Part shown: positions 26,008 to 34,806 of the stretch, one piece after another
Layout: each line of letters starts with the position of its first letter
Numbering within the stretch: the stretch's first letter is position 1
Source of the DNA: Litorimonas sp.
Lineage (GTDB): Bacteria; Pseudomonadota; Alphaproteobacteria; Caulobacterales; Maricaulaceae
Length of the DNA stretch: 64,000 bases
Assembly (NCBI GenBank): GCA_029936425.1
Contig: JAPYSU010000006.1
Location: 124,001 to 188,000 of the forward strand
Reading direction: 5' to 3'
The notes under the pieces: model-generated
What the model was told of the DNA's origin: nothing
The model's input: the letters and a program-made list of their open reading frames with translations, nothing else
Databases searched by the model: none
Made by a program: the position numbers and the translations under genes

Positions 26008-26061
26008 CTTCACTTGACGGGTCTCTATGCCCGCCTAAAGTGTAAAAAAGGAGTGAACTTC

Positions 26062-27030
26062 ATGAACTGTCTTCTCTACGCTTTTCATATCGACAATAAG
26101 GGTCATGCAACTCAGTTGCCGATAGATAAGGTCCCACCAGCGCCCAAAAAAGGTGATGGCTTTATATGGCTACATTTCGACCGCCGAAACCCACAGACGC
26201 GCCAAGTCCTGATTGACGATAAGATGGTAGATGATGTGGCCACTCGTACACTTCTGGCCGAGGATAGCCGCCCGCGAACAATTGTTAGAGGGATGGACGC
26301 CTTGATCAATTTGAGGGGAATTAACCTCAATCCGGGCGCAGAGCCGGAAGATATGATTCCGCTGAGATTCTTTGCGCAGCATAACCGGGTCATCACTGTC
26401 TGTGGACGCGTCTTGAAAGCGACAGAAGACAGAGTTCGGCAATTGCAAAATCAGAAAGTCTCTCCGACACCTGGAGGGTTTATTGCAGGCTATGCTTTGG
26501 CTTTGTCAGATAGGATGGCCCCGACAATAACCGATCTGAACGAACAGATCGATACGCTCGAAGAAATGCTGGATGCAGATAGAGATGAGGACGCGGCCGC
26601 TCAGGTGTCTGATATTCGAAGGGAAGCGATTATTTTACGTCGCTATTTAGCGCCTCAACGGGATGCTCTGAATATGCTGTCCGCGCAAGCCTTGGATTGG
26701 ATTTCTCAGGACGATCAATTACGTCTTCGTGATGCCGCCGATCAGGCGACGCGGATAACAGAAGAACTGGAAGCCGTTCGGGATCGGTGCGCTATTGTAA
26801 AAGACCAGCTCACCGATATGCGCGCCGAGGAAATGAACCGGAATATGATGCTCCTATCCGTTGTCGCTGCCATCTTTCTGCCATTGGGTCTACTATCCGG
26901 TATGATGGGTATAAATGTCGGAGGCATGCCCTGGGTCGAAAGCGATATGGGTTTTTGGTATGTAACAGCTATCGTTATTGGAATTGGCGCTATACAGCTT
27001 TTCATTTTCCGACTCATGAAATGGATATAG
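26062..27030 (+). CDS. CorA/ZntB family divalent cation channel
   Basis: 322 residues from the ATG that follows AAGGAG; an earlier in-frame start has no site. The N-terminal cytoplasmic domain has FIWLHFDRRNPQTRQVL, and the long stalk helices run from about 165 to 260. Two C-terminal membrane helices flank the selectivity loop MGINVGGMPWVES, a GxN motif (Gly-Ile-Asn) as in CorA and ZntB; GGMP is closer to the ZntB branch. It moves Mg2+, Zn2+ or similar ions as a pentamer. Its stop is 7 bases from the TTG start of the DUF4129 gene. Confidence 0.85.
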   Translation: MNCLLYAFHIDNKGHATQLPIDKVPPAPKKGDGFIWLHFDRRNPQTRQVLIDDKMVDDVATRTLLAEDSRPRTIVRGMDALINLRGINLNPGAEPEDMIPLRFFAQHNRVITVCGRVLKATEDRVRQLQNQKVSPTPGGFIAGYALALSDRMAPTITDLNEQIDTLEEMLDADRDEDAAAQVSDIRREAIILRRYLAPQRDALNMLSAQALDWISQDDQLRLRDAADQATRITEELEAVRDRCAIVKDQLTDMRAEEMNRNMMLLSVVAAIFLPLGLLSGMMGINVGGMPWVESDMGFWYVTAIVIGIGAIQLFIFRLMKWI

Positions 27031-27037
27031 CTGAATT

Positions 27038-27820
27038 TTGGCGCGCCGGTTTTTGATAGGTTTGGTTATGCTTGGCGCCGCCATTTTTATGGCTTCATCT
27101 GCTATAGGGCAAACAAATGAAGCGCGTAAGGTCGAGCCAGAGATCGAAGTTGTGGTCGAAAGGTCTTCCATATCGGATGCGGATTTTGACAAAGCTTTCC
27201 GGCGATTAAAATCTCAAGACCAATTGCAATTTGAGTTGGCCAATGCTTTGCCTCCACCGAAAATGGACTGGCTTAAAAAGCTACTAAAGCCCTTCTTCGA
27301 ATTCCTGGGTGCCATGCTTCCGGTCTTCAAAATCTTGTTCTGGGTTTTGCTGGCCTTTGGAGCGGGGCTAATTCTTTACATTATCGGAATGGCGTTGTGG
27401 AATTTCCGGCAGGCCCGACTTAATCGCGACGAAGAAGATAAGCAATCTTCTCCGCTTTATCGTCCCTCTAGCGAAAGAGCGAGAATTTTACTGGCAGCTG
27501 TCGATGAACTTGCGGAACAAGGTTTATACGCCGAGGCCGTTCATCAACTTCTTTTCCGTTCAGTGCAGGATCTCACCCTCGCCAGGCCAAATATGATCCG
27601 CCGTTCTTATACCTCACGGGAAATAGCCGGACTTCACGAACTGACGCCTGAAACCAGAACGGCCTTTTCGTTTATTGCGGCTGAAGTTGAACGGTCATAT
27701 TTTGGAGGGCGACCATTGGACAAGCAGGCCTTTTTGCGGTGCCGCGAAGCTTATGCGCAATTGGCTGTACAGGACTCCAAGAGCGAAGCGCCCCTCTTGG
27801 CCGAGGGAGCCAGAGCGTGA
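27038..27820 (+). CDS. DUF4129 domain membrane protein, first gene of the MoxR-type operon
   Basis: 260 residues from a TTG start; the next ATG would cut off the basic end (ARR) of the signal peptide FLIGLVMLGAAIFMASSAIGQ. A second membrane helix lies at about 98-127 (ILFWVLLAFGAGLILYIIGMA). The cytoplasmic C-terminal part holds the DUF4129 core: LYAEAVHQLLFRSVQDL, SYTSREIAGL and VERSYFGGRPLDKQAFLRCR. The family always travels with MoxR ATPases and DUF58 proteins and its function is undefined. Its stop overlaps the next start (GTGA). Confidence 0.82.
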   Translation: MARRFLIGLVMLGAAIFMASSAIGQTNEARKVEPEIEVVVERSSISDADFDKAFRRLKSQDQLQFELANALPPPKMDWLKKLLKPFFEFLGAMLPVFKILFWVLLAFGAGLILYIIGMALWNFRQARLNRDEEDKQSSPLYRPSSERARILLAAVDELAEQGLYAEAVHQLLFRSVQDLTLARPNMIRRSYTSREIAGLHELTPETRTAFSFIAAEVERSYFGGRPLDKQAFLRCREAYAQLAVQDSKSEAPLLAEGARA

Positions 27821-29091
27821 ATTTATCGGCGCCGTCAAAAGATAAAACCGAAGAGGTGGATAGTCGCCTAATGGGAACAGGCTTGATAATCGGCCTGATC
27901 TTAATTGGGCTGTTTTCCTTTTCCGCCCTTATCGGGCTTACGGGATATGCTGATGAATTGCGCAGTAAAAATAACGGTCAGGCGCATGCCTTGTCGAATT
28001 CAGCAATCGGATTTGCCGGCTTAAGAACCTTGTTGGAAGAGAGCGGGCAATTCCTTTTTCTGGACCCAAATGAAGCCGCTCATTCTAGTTTATATGACCT
28101 TAGGCTTTATACGCTGACATCTAGCTTTCAAACCGATGTTTTAGACGAATTAAATCCGCAATCTCCCAAATTGATTATTCTTCCCAAATGGAATGTGGTG
28201 CCTGTTGCGAAAACAGCGGGGTGGGTCAGAAAAGCTCCTATTCAAGAGGTTTTAACCCCCGAGATACTTGCGTCCAATTTGAAGGCTTTTGCCGGTGATA
28301 TTAGTTTTACTCAGGCAAAGGACGATAACGAAACCCTATCTAAAGACTACCGGTTCACTTTACTGCCGACAAAAGTTGATTATTCGACCCGGATTCCAAG
28401 ATTGCAGACAATGGAAGGAGAGCAGCTGGAGCCGCTCATCTTCACAGAGTCGGATCAAATCGTTTTGGCGCGGGTCAAGAACACCCAGAGCTATTTGCTT
28501 TCCGACCCGGATTTACTGAACACGTCGGGATTGAAAACAAGGTCCGGCGCCAAATTTGCGGTGGATATACTGGGTTATTTATCAGATCAAAATCTGACAG
28601 AGCGTTATGTGTTTGACCTGGCCCTTCACGGCATTGGGGGAGGCCGAAATATGATTAAGCTATTCACCCAGCCTCCTTTTTTAGGTGTCACGCTTATGCT
28701 CATAATTTTCATGGGGCTACTAGCTTGGCAGGCCTTTCTACGCTTCGGAGATGCGAAACGGGGATCAGACGAGGATTTTGGGGAAGACTTTCATATGGGC
28801 CCTCAATCTTTGACGCGAACGACCGCGGAGTTTCTGGCGATCGCAAAACGGGAGCCGAGCATTGCAAAGGACTATGCCACCCTTGTCCGTCAACAGGCTC
28901 TGAAGGCGTTACATCTTCCTGGGCGAGACCATAAAATTAGAGAGACAGCTTTAGACCGACGGGAAACGAAAAAAGAGTTGGATCCGACTTTTGCGGAATT
29001 GAAATTACAGGCGCAATCCGCGGCCTCCCGTCAGGACATGCTGGAAGTCGCAAAATTATTACAAGATTGGAAAAAGGAAATAATTTCATGA
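27817..29091 (+). CDS. DUF4350 domain membrane protein
   Basis: 424 residues from the GTG overlapping the DUF4129 stop, with GAGGGAG upstream. A membrane helix at about 18-40 (GTGLIIGLILIGLFSFSAL) is followed by an external domain with SNSAIGFAGLRTLLEES, the start of the DUF4350 (GATase-like) region. LIILPKWNVVP and YLLSDPDLLNTSG are also typical. A second helix at about 290-310 leads to a cytoplasmic tail with RTTAEFLAIAKREPSIAKDY. It is predicted to sit in the membrane next to the DUF4129 and DUF58 proteins. Function unknown. Confidence 0.78.
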   Translation: MNLSAPSKDKTEEVDSRLMGTGLIIGLILIGLFSFSALIGLTGYADELRSKNNGQAHALSNSAIGFAGLRTLLEESGQFLFLDPNEAAHSSLYDLRLYTLTSSFQTDVLDELNPQSPKLIILPKWNVVPVAKTAGWVRKAPIQEVLTPEILASNLKAFAGDISFTQAKDDNETLSKDYRFTLLPTKVDYSTRIPRLQTMEGEQLEPLIFTESDQIVLARVKNTQSYLLSDPDLLNTSGLKTRSGAKFAVDILGYLSDQNLTERYVFDLALHGIGGGRNMIKLFTQPPFLGVTLMLIIFMGLLAWQAFLRFGDAKRGSDEDFGEDFHMGPQSLTRTTAEFLAIAKREPSIAKDYATLVRQQALKALHLPGRDHKIRETALDRRETKKELDPTFAELKLQAQSAASRQDMLEVAKLLQDWKKEIIS

Positions 29092-30053
29092 GTGAGATAG
29101 ATTTAGGCGCCGTAGAGAGCCTGACAGAAAAACTCCGTGCTGAAGTCGGAAAAGCCATTGTCGGTCAAAACAGCACGGTTGATTTAATGCTCGTGGCTTT
29201 ATTGTCAGGCGGACATATTTTATTAGAGGGAGTTCCGGGAACCGCTAAGACATTTTTGGCACAGACTTTCTCTTACGCCATGAAGTTGGACTTCGGTCGT
29301 ATCCAGTTCACACCGGACCTTTTACCCGGTGACCTTATTGGAACCAATCTGTTTAATTTCCAGACGTCAGAATTTTCACTCATAAAAGGCCCGATTTTTT
29401 GTGATTTGTTGTTGGCGGATGAAATCAATCGAACGCCTCCTAAAACGCAAGCGGCTTTGTTAGAAGCGATGCAGGAACGTCAGGTGACGATTGACGGAAC
29501 CGCTCATTCTCTCGGCCAAAACTTTATGGTGATTGCCACACAAAACCCAATTGAGCAGCAAGGCACCTATCCGCTTCCAGAGGCTCAACTTGATCGGTTC
29601 CTGTTTAAACATGTTCTGGATTACCCGAGCCGGGAGGAAGAAATCGAGATCATTCAACGCCATGGGTCTCAAACTGGCGCGCCTGATTTGAAATCCATGG
29701 GCGTAAAACCATTTGCGAGCGCTGCCTCCATCAAAGCCGCCAAAGCAGTAATTCCCAAAATCCGGTTAAATGAAGATATTTCACACTATATCGTGGATTT
29801 GGTGCGCGGAACCCGGAGTAACCCTTTATTTGAAACCGGAGCCTCTCCGCGGTCTGCGGCAATGATTGCTGTCGCCTCACGCGCCGCAGCGGCGCTGAAC
29901 GGGCGTGACTACGTCATTCCGGATGATGTCAAAGCAATCGCGTTACCTGCCCTGCGCCACCGCGCTATTCTTTCGCCGACGGCGGAGATCGAAGGACGCA
30001 GCGCGGACACCGTAATCAAAGCGGTTGTCGAGCAGACTGAAGCGCCAAGGTAA
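29088..30053 (+). CDS. MoxR family AAA+ ATPase
   Basis: 321 residues from the ATG that overlaps the DUF4350 stop. GGHILLEGVPGTAKTFLAQTF is the Walker A region, FCDLLLADEINRTPPKTQAAL is the Walker B with sensor-type NRTPPKxQ motif unique to MoxR, and VIATQNPIEQQGTYPLPEAQ is sensor 1. SPRSAAMIAVASRAAA is the sensor 2 helix. MoxR ATPases act as chaperones that insert metals or assemble complexes, usually with a DUF58/VWA partner, which is the next gene. The recognised partners make this the motor of the operon. Confidence 0.93.
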   Translation: MSEIDLGAVESLTEKLRAEVGKAIVGQNSTVDLMLVALLSGGHILLEGVPGTAKTFLAQTFSYAMKLDFGRIQFTPDLLPGDLIGTNLFNFQTSEFSLIKGPIFCDLLLADEINRTPPKTQAALLEAMQERQVTIDGTAHSLGQNFMVIATQNPIEQQGTYPLPEAQLDRFLFKHVLDYPSREEEIEIIQRHGSQTGAPDLKSMGVKPFASAASIKAAKAVIPKIRLNEDISHYIVDLVRGTRSNPLFETGASPRSAAMIAVASRAAAALNGRDYVIPDDVKAIALPALRHRAILSPTAEIEGRSADTVIKAVVEQTEAPR

Positions 30054-30057
30054 AATT

Positions 30058-31416
30058 TTGGCGTCCTCCACTGACAAACCGAATTTTACGCTGTACCCGA
30101 CCCCTCGTGCCATCTGGGTTTTAGCTTCGGCAATTCCATTTGCGTTGATAATTGCCGTTTTGTTTCCAAGTGTTTGGGCTCTTGGCGCGGCCTGGGCCGC
30201 CGCGATTACAGGTGCTCTCCTTTTGGATGCTTTTTTAGCGGTCGCCAGTAAGTATATGACTCCAACGCTTACAATGCCTGTCCGTCTTTTTATCGGGGCT
30301 GAAGAAAAAGCGGTTTTTCACTTTCGTGATTTAACGGCGCGCCGCCCGGACCGAGCTGAATTCAAGTTAAGCGCGAATGACAGGTTAGACGTTAAAACCG
30401 ACCTTTCAGGATTCATCCCTGAGCCTGGCATGCCTTCGATTCAATTCAGAGTGCAGGCCCGACGCCGCGGGGACGCGGTTCTTAAACGTCTGTGGTCACG
30501 TTGGCAGGGGCCTCTTGGTCTGATTTGGTTTCAACGGTGCGATCCATTAAACTTAAGTATCGCCGTTGTGCCGGACACGCAGCTGGTGAAAGAGACCGCA
30601 ATTGATTTCTTCTCCCGCAATGCTGTTTTCGGTCAGAAGATACAACAATTGCGCGGCGAGGGCTCTGAATTTGACGCGCTCTCCGAGTTTTTACCGGGGA
30701 TGGATAAGCGGGCAATAGATTGGAAACACTCCGCTCGTCACACGACATTATTGGCGCGTGAATATCGAACCGAACTAAACCATAATATCGTTTTTGCGAT
30801 CAATAGCGGGTATTTGATGTGTGAGGATATGGTTGATGAAGCCACACAAAAGCTCACCAAGCTTGACCGGGCGATTTCAGCCGCTCTCGTTATGGGCTAT
30901 GTCAGTCTCAAACTGGGAGATCGTGTCGGGCTATATGGATTTAATAAAGCCCCGACCCTCTACACAGCGCCCGTTGCAGGAACGTCCATGTTTTCGCGCT
31001 TACAGAGCGAAACCTCAAAAATTGATTATTCCCATGAAGAAACCAATTATGCATATGGCCTTTCTTTTTTAGCACAAAAATTAAAGCGCCGGAGTTTGGT
31101 TGTCGTTTTTACCGACTTTATCGATACAACACAGTCAGAACTGATGCTGGAAACGGTCGCGCGGTTAATTAAAAAACATATCGTGATATTTGTAGCCTTT
31201 CGCAATCAGCCGCTCGGCGCCCTGACGAGGGCGCATATCAACAGTCCGGACGACATTAGCCGGGCCGTAATTGCGCAGGGCTTATTGTCGGAGCGGGACA
31301 TTGTGTTGACAAAACTGGCGCATATGGGCGTAGATGTCATAGATGCGGATCCGAATACATTAAATGCCGATGTCGTGAATCGCTATCTGGAAATGAAACG
31401 AAGAGGCGCAATTTAA
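30058..31416 (+). CDS. DUF58 domain protein (VWA-like partner of MoxR)
   Basis: 452 residues from a TTG preceded by CAAGG; a second TTG 33 bases upstream is less well placed. Two membrane helices lie at about 18-56. The DUF58 signature GEGSEFDALSEFLPGMDKRAIDWKHSARH begins near residue 200 (GEGSEFDALSEF, then DWKHSARHTTLLAREY). A von Willebrand A-like region follows (NIVFAINSGYLM, then VVVFTDFIDTTQSELM). Such proteins receive substrates from, or are remodelled by, MoxR ATPases. It is 4 bases downstream of the moxR stop. Confidence 0.88.
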   Translation: MASSTDKPNFTLYPTPRAIWVLASAIPFALIIAVLFPSVWALGAAWAAAITGALLLDAFLAVASKYMTPTLTMPVRLFIGAEEKAVFHFRDLTARRPDRAEFKLSANDRLDVKTDLSGFIPEPGMPSIQFRVQARRRGDAVLKRLWSRWQGPLGLIWFQRCDPLNLSIAVVPDTQLVKETAIDFFSRNAVFGQKIQQLRGEGSEFDALSEFLPGMDKRAIDWKHSARHTTLLAREYRTELNHNIVFAINSGYLMCEDMVDEATQKLTKLDRAISAALVMGYVSLKLGDRVGLYGFNKAPTLYTAPVAGTSMFSRLQSETSKIDYSHEETNYAYGLSFLAQKLKRRSLVVVFTDFIDTTQSELMLETVARLIKKHIVIFVAFRNQPLGALTRAHINSPDDISRAVIAQGLLSERDIVLTKLAHMGVDVIDADPNTLNADVVNRYLEMKRRGAI

Positions 31417-32471
31417 TGACTGACTTTGTGTCTGAAAACAACGATCCCTCCTTTGCGGTTTTTGAAAATCAGGCCCTGAAGTCTGAACGTTTTAGGGAAA
31501 TCCGCAAAAAGGACTGGGCAGAGTTGGAAGCTTTACTGAATCGAATGGACAAAAAAGGCATTCGCAGCCTTGAGGCCGAAGACGTTCTCAGACTGCCTAA
31601 ACTTTACCGCGGGGCATTGTCCGCCTTGTCAGTCGCCAGAGCAACGTCGCTGGATCAGAGCGTGATTGCCTATCTCGAAAGTCTTTGCACGCGCGCTTAC
31701 TACCGACTTTACGGCACACAATCTGGCTTAGGAAAACGCATCTGGGCTTTCTTGTCACGTGACTGGCCACTAGCGGCCCAGCGTCTCTGGAAAGATACAG
31801 CTTTATCAGCTTTGCTTATCCTCCTCTCAACCTTGGCGGCGTATATTTTGGTGCAGAATAACCCCGAATGGTTTTATAGTTTTGTCGACGCCGGTTTGGC
31901 CGGTGACCGAACCCCGGCAGCGTCGACAGAAGCTCTGCGGTCAACTCTTTACGACCGTCCGGATGACACCGGAGGGCTTGGTGTGTTTGCCAGTTATCTC
32001 TTTTCTCACAATTCACGCGTCGCCATATTTGCCTTTGCTCTTGGATTCGCTTTTGGGATTCCAACTATTTTCTTTATGCTAAGCACGGGGTTCATGCTGG
32101 GCGGCTTTATCGGGTTGTTTGCATCGCGGGAATTGGGTTTTGAACTGGGGGGATGGCTAATCATTCATGGATCCACAGAGATTTTAGCGATAATTCTCGC
32201 CGGCGGGGCCGGTCTTCATATCGGCCGTGCCATAGCTTTTCCGGGTCAATTATCGCGGACTCAGTCTGCGGCGCTAGCCGGAAGAATGTCAGGGCTCCTC
32301 ATGGTGGGCGTGGTCATCATGCTCTTATTCGCAGGATTGTTGGAAGGCTATGCCCGCCAATTGATTACTGAGGATTTTGTTCGCTACGGCATTGGGGTTA
32401 CTCTCTTCGAACTTTGGATGATTTATCTTTACCTTCCTCGACGCCAAATTGGGAGTGAAGATCATGACTGA
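31416..32471 (+). CDS. SpoIIM (DUF95) family membrane protein
   Basis: 351 residues starting one base inside the DUF58 stop (TAATG). The cytoplasmic N-terminal third (ENQALKSERFREIRKKDWAE) matches the start of non-spore-former SpoIIM proteins. Five or six hydrophobic helices follow, with FASYLFSHNSRVAIFAFALG, FGIPTIFFMLSTGFMLGGFIG and IIHGSTEILAIILAGGAGLHIG, the core of the DUF95 fold. In spore formers this family acts in septal peptidoglycan hydrolysis; in Gram-negatives it is part of the MoxR/RDD operon with unknown function. Confidence 0.85.
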   Translation: MTDFVSENNDPSFAVFENQALKSERFREIRKKDWAELEALLNRMDKKGIRSLEAEDVLRLPKLYRGALSALSVARATSLDQSVIAYLESLCTRAYYRLYGTQSGLGKRIWAFLSRDWPLAAQRLWKDTALSALLILLSTLAAYILVQNNPEWFYSFVDAGLAGDRTPAASTEALRSTLYDRPDDTGGLGVFASYLFSHNSRVAIFAFALGFAFGIPTIFFMLSTGFMLGGFIGLFASRELGFELGGWLIIHGSTEILAIILAGGAGLHIGRAIAFPGQLSRTQSAALAGRMSGLLMVGVVIMLLFAGLLEGYARQLITEDFVRYGIGVTLFELWMIYLYLPRRQIGSEDHD

Positions 32472-33345
32472 AACTCTCCGCCATAACAAACAAATACAGG
32501 CGACAGACAGACGGAGCCTGATAACGCCCGAGGGCATCGATCTTCAGATTCAATTAGCGGATGTTGGAGCCCGTATCGGGGCCATTGTGATAGACCTTAT
32601 CATAATTCACGCCGTTATTTTTCTTGGCGCTATTATTTTCATCTTTGGCGGCATCACTGTTAATTTTGAACTAGCCCTAAGTCTGTTTATCGTCTTTTCC
32701 CTGTTTATGCGCAGCTTCTATTTCCTTGCTTTTGAGATGGGGGCCAAAGCGGCCACACCTGGAAAACGCCTGATGAAAATCAGGGTTGCGGCGCGGAATA
32801 CAGCCGTGGGGCAAGCGCGTCTGTCCGCCAATGCTGTTTTTGCTCGTAACGCCTTGCGCGAAATTGAAATATTTTTACCCTTGTCCTTTCTGGCCAGTAA
32901 CTCCGGGAACGTAGATGGAATGATTGGCCTACTCGGCCTCATTTGGAGTGGGATATTCCTGCTTTTCCCACTTTTTAACAAGGATCGACTGCGGGCAGGG
33001 GATCTTGTTGCCGGAACGTGGGTTGTCCGGGCGCCTAAACCGATACTGGGTCGTGATTTGGCGTCACTAAACAGCCAAACGGCTAGAGCACTCTCGTTTT
33101 CCGGCGAGCAAGTGGAAGCGTATGGTGTTCATGAACTGCATGTGCTTGAGACAGTTTTACGCACAAATAAGCCGGCTACTCTGAAAGAAGTGGCAGATAG
33201 AATTCGTCATAAGATAGCTTGGGAAAAAACAGCAGAGGAACGCGATAAAGAGTTTTTGCAGGCCTATTATCGCGCTCTCAGAAAACGCCTCGAGTCCCGT
33301 CTAATTATGGGTGTTCGGCGTAAAAATAAATTTGATACACGTTAA
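32464..33345 (+). CDS. RDD family membrane protein
   Basis: 293 residues from the ATG after GGGAGTGAAG; it overlaps the SpoIIM-like gene by 8 bases. The RDD domain is clear: IQLADVGARIGAIVIDLIIIH (Arg-Asp segment in the first helix), AATPGKRLMKIRVAARN after the second helix, and NKDRLRAGDLVAGTWVV as the closing Asp-containing motif. A soluble C-terminal extension of about 100 residues follows, rich in charged helices (ETVLRTNKPATLKEVADRI). Final gene of the operon. Some RDD proteins transport ions, but this one could equally be a structural partner. Confidence 0.85.
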   Translation: MTETLRHNKQIQATDRRSLITPEGIDLQIQLADVGARIGAIVIDLIIIHAVIFLGAIIFIFGGITVNFELALSLFIVFSLFMRSFYFLAFEMGAKAATPGKRLMKIRVAARNTAVGQARLSANAVFARNALREIEIFLPLSFLASNSGNVDGMIGLLGLIWSGIFLLFPLFNKDRLRAGDLVAGTWVVRAPKPILGRDLASLNSQTARALSFSGEQVEAYGVHELHVLETVLRTNKPATLKEVADRIRHKIAWEKTAEERDKEFLQAYYRALRKRLESRLIMGVRRKNKFDTR

Positions 33346-33354
33346 AAGAGCTGT

Positions 33355-33603
33355 CTAGGCTGCCTTTATTGTCTCATCAATATTAAAGAAGTCATTGGGC
33401 ATTTTATCAAAAACTTGGCAAATCGCATAAAGGCGGCTGGCGGAAATCCGATTTGTGCCGCGTTCATATTTTTGTATTTGTTGAAAAGTTACGCCAAGCG
33501 AGTCGGCCAATTCGGTTTGCGTCATTGAAGCATCTTTGCGTAATTTCCGAAGATAACGACCTATATGTTGGTCAATATGGTTTGGATTTCTTGGATTGGT
33601 CAT
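33355..33603 (-). CDS. XRE-family HTH transcriptional regulator (small)
   Basis: 82 residues from ATG 33603, which has GGCGGGA 6 bases upstream; a TTG five codons earlier is possible. The helix-turn-helix is MTQTELADSLGVTFQQIQKYE followed by GTNRISASRLYAICQVF, close to the RsaL/PhyR-independent small XRE proteins common in alphaproteobacteria. The protein is almost entirely DNA-binding domain, with a short tail PNDFFNID. Its target is unknown. It converges on the RDD gene and its upstream region is a 300-base AT-rich stretch. Confidence 0.88.
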   Translation of the reverse strand: MTNPRNPNHIDQHIGRYLRKLRKDASMTQTELADSLGVTFQQIQKYERGTNRISASRLYAICQVFDKMPNDFFNIDETIKAA

Positions 33604-33903
33604 TATGTGTCCCGCCAATTAATTAAAATGAATGTGTTCCCTTTACACATGTCAAAGCCGATATAAAAATATGAGCCCTGCTAAAGTTAATTTGTTTTAG
33701 TGTGATAAAACAAACAAGAACCTCAAACGAAAGGCTCACAGCTTCATAAAGTGCTTTAAACAAAATTAAAGCATAAATTGCAAAAAAGCACCTAAAATTT
33801 TATTTAAAATGCCGTAGAGGCATTCCTTTTGCGAGAAGAAATAGAATTAATTATCGTTTTAGGGGAAAAATCGCGTTTTAATTTTTAAGTATTCTCAAAA
33901 AAT
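33604..33903. other. AT-rich intergenic region without a gene
   Basis: About 300 bases, clearly richer in A and T than the rest of the window. It separates the XRE regulator from the TagA/WecG gene on the same strand. No open frame of note. It should contain the XRE promoter (ATAAAAAT-type boxes are frequent, so I do not pick one) and possibly the weak hairpin at 33808-33824. Confidence 0.5.
33808..33824 (-). terminator. Possible weak terminator after the TagA/WecG gene
   Basis: On the minus strand AATGCC, a five-base loop and GGCATT are followed by TTAAATAAAATTTT. The stem is only six pairs and the U tract is interrupted, so termination would be inefficient. It lies 80 bases after the TagA/WecG stop. 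Confidence 0.3.
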
Positions 33904-34740
33904 TTATCGCTGATTTTTGCGTAACGCCCATTTCATCCAAAGAAAGAATATTTTGGGTCCTTCAAGCAGGTAGCGTTTCCAAAGCCTTCTGGGTTCACTG
34001 GCCAAACGGAAGAACCATTCAAGACGCAGTGACTGCATCCAGTTAGGGGCTCGTTTGGTCCGTCCCCCAAGAAAGTCGAGCGAAGCCCCCACACAAAGTC
34101 CCAATCCAACACAATCGCCTCTATCCAGACAGGCCTTGGCGACCATTTCCTGCTGAGGAGACCCAACGCATATGAAAGTGTAACGAGCAGGGTTTCGCGC
34201 AATAAAGTCTGCGGCTGCGGCAATCGACTCGGGTTTATGGCGCATTCCCATAGGTGGCTGATGTAAATTTATTTTCTCAAGTCCATAGATGGATTTGACT
34301 TTTTCTATGATTTCCTCATCCGCGCCAATCACGTTAATTGTATCTTCAGCTGAGATGACGTTGTCAAAGAGTTGCTGGGTCAAATCAGATCCAGGAACCG
34401 CTTTCAACGGAATTCCTGAAAAAGCGGCTAGCAATTCAAGGATGCGGGAATCACAAACAGATAGCCAAGAGGCCTCATATAGCGGCTTGAATATCTCTGG
34501 CTCCTTAGCGAGCCTCACCAGATGGTCGACATTAGGCGTAACAATAAACCGGAAGCCGTGATCGGCCGTCATCCATTTGGCTCGAGCAAGCGTCTGCATG
34601 GGCGTCAAAGGGTCAAACGTCGCGCCAATAAAGTCGTAAGAACGTTTATTTATCCGCCAATCTAATTCTCCTTCCCGGAGTACTCCTCTACGGTCTTCTC
34701 CGCGCGCTACAGCTGGAGCAACATATTTAGTGGCACCCAT
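33904..34740 (-). CDS. WecG/TagA/CpsF family glycosyltransferase
   Basis: 278 residues. The family core is visible: FIVTPNVDHLVRLAKEPEIF (TPNxDHxV), LSVCDSRILELLAAFSG (CDSR at the active site), VPGSDLTQQLFDN, and YTFICVGSPQQEMVAKACL, then GVGASLDFLGG-like CVGASLDFLGGRTKRAP. GT26 enzymes add N-acetylmannosaminuronate, glucose or related sugars to lipid-linked intermediates of surface polysaccharide on the inner face of the membrane. The C-terminal basic part (LASEPRRLWKRYL) is the usual membrane-binding tail. It is not inside a visible polysaccharide cluster, but sugar-nucleotide genes lie at 55-64 kb. Confidence 0.9.
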   Translation of the reverse strand: MGATKYVAPAVARGEDRRGVLREGELDWRINKRSYDFIGATFDPLTPMQTLARAKWMTADHGFRFIVTPNVDHLVRLAKEPEIFKPLYEASWLSVCDSRILELLAAFSGIPLKAVPGSDLTQQLFDNVISAEDTINVIGADEEIIEKVKSIYGLEKINLHQPPMGMRHKPESIAAAADFIARNPARYTFICVGSPQQEMVAKACLDRGDCVGLGLCVGASLDFLGGRTKRAPNWMQSLRLEWFFRLASEPRRLWKRYLLEGPKIFFLWMKWALRKNQR

Positions 34741-34806
34741 ATTCCCTGACTTTCCTACTTTCTAATTTCTTCAGTTTTATCAAAAGAGCGTTAGGATTGG
34801 GTTTAC

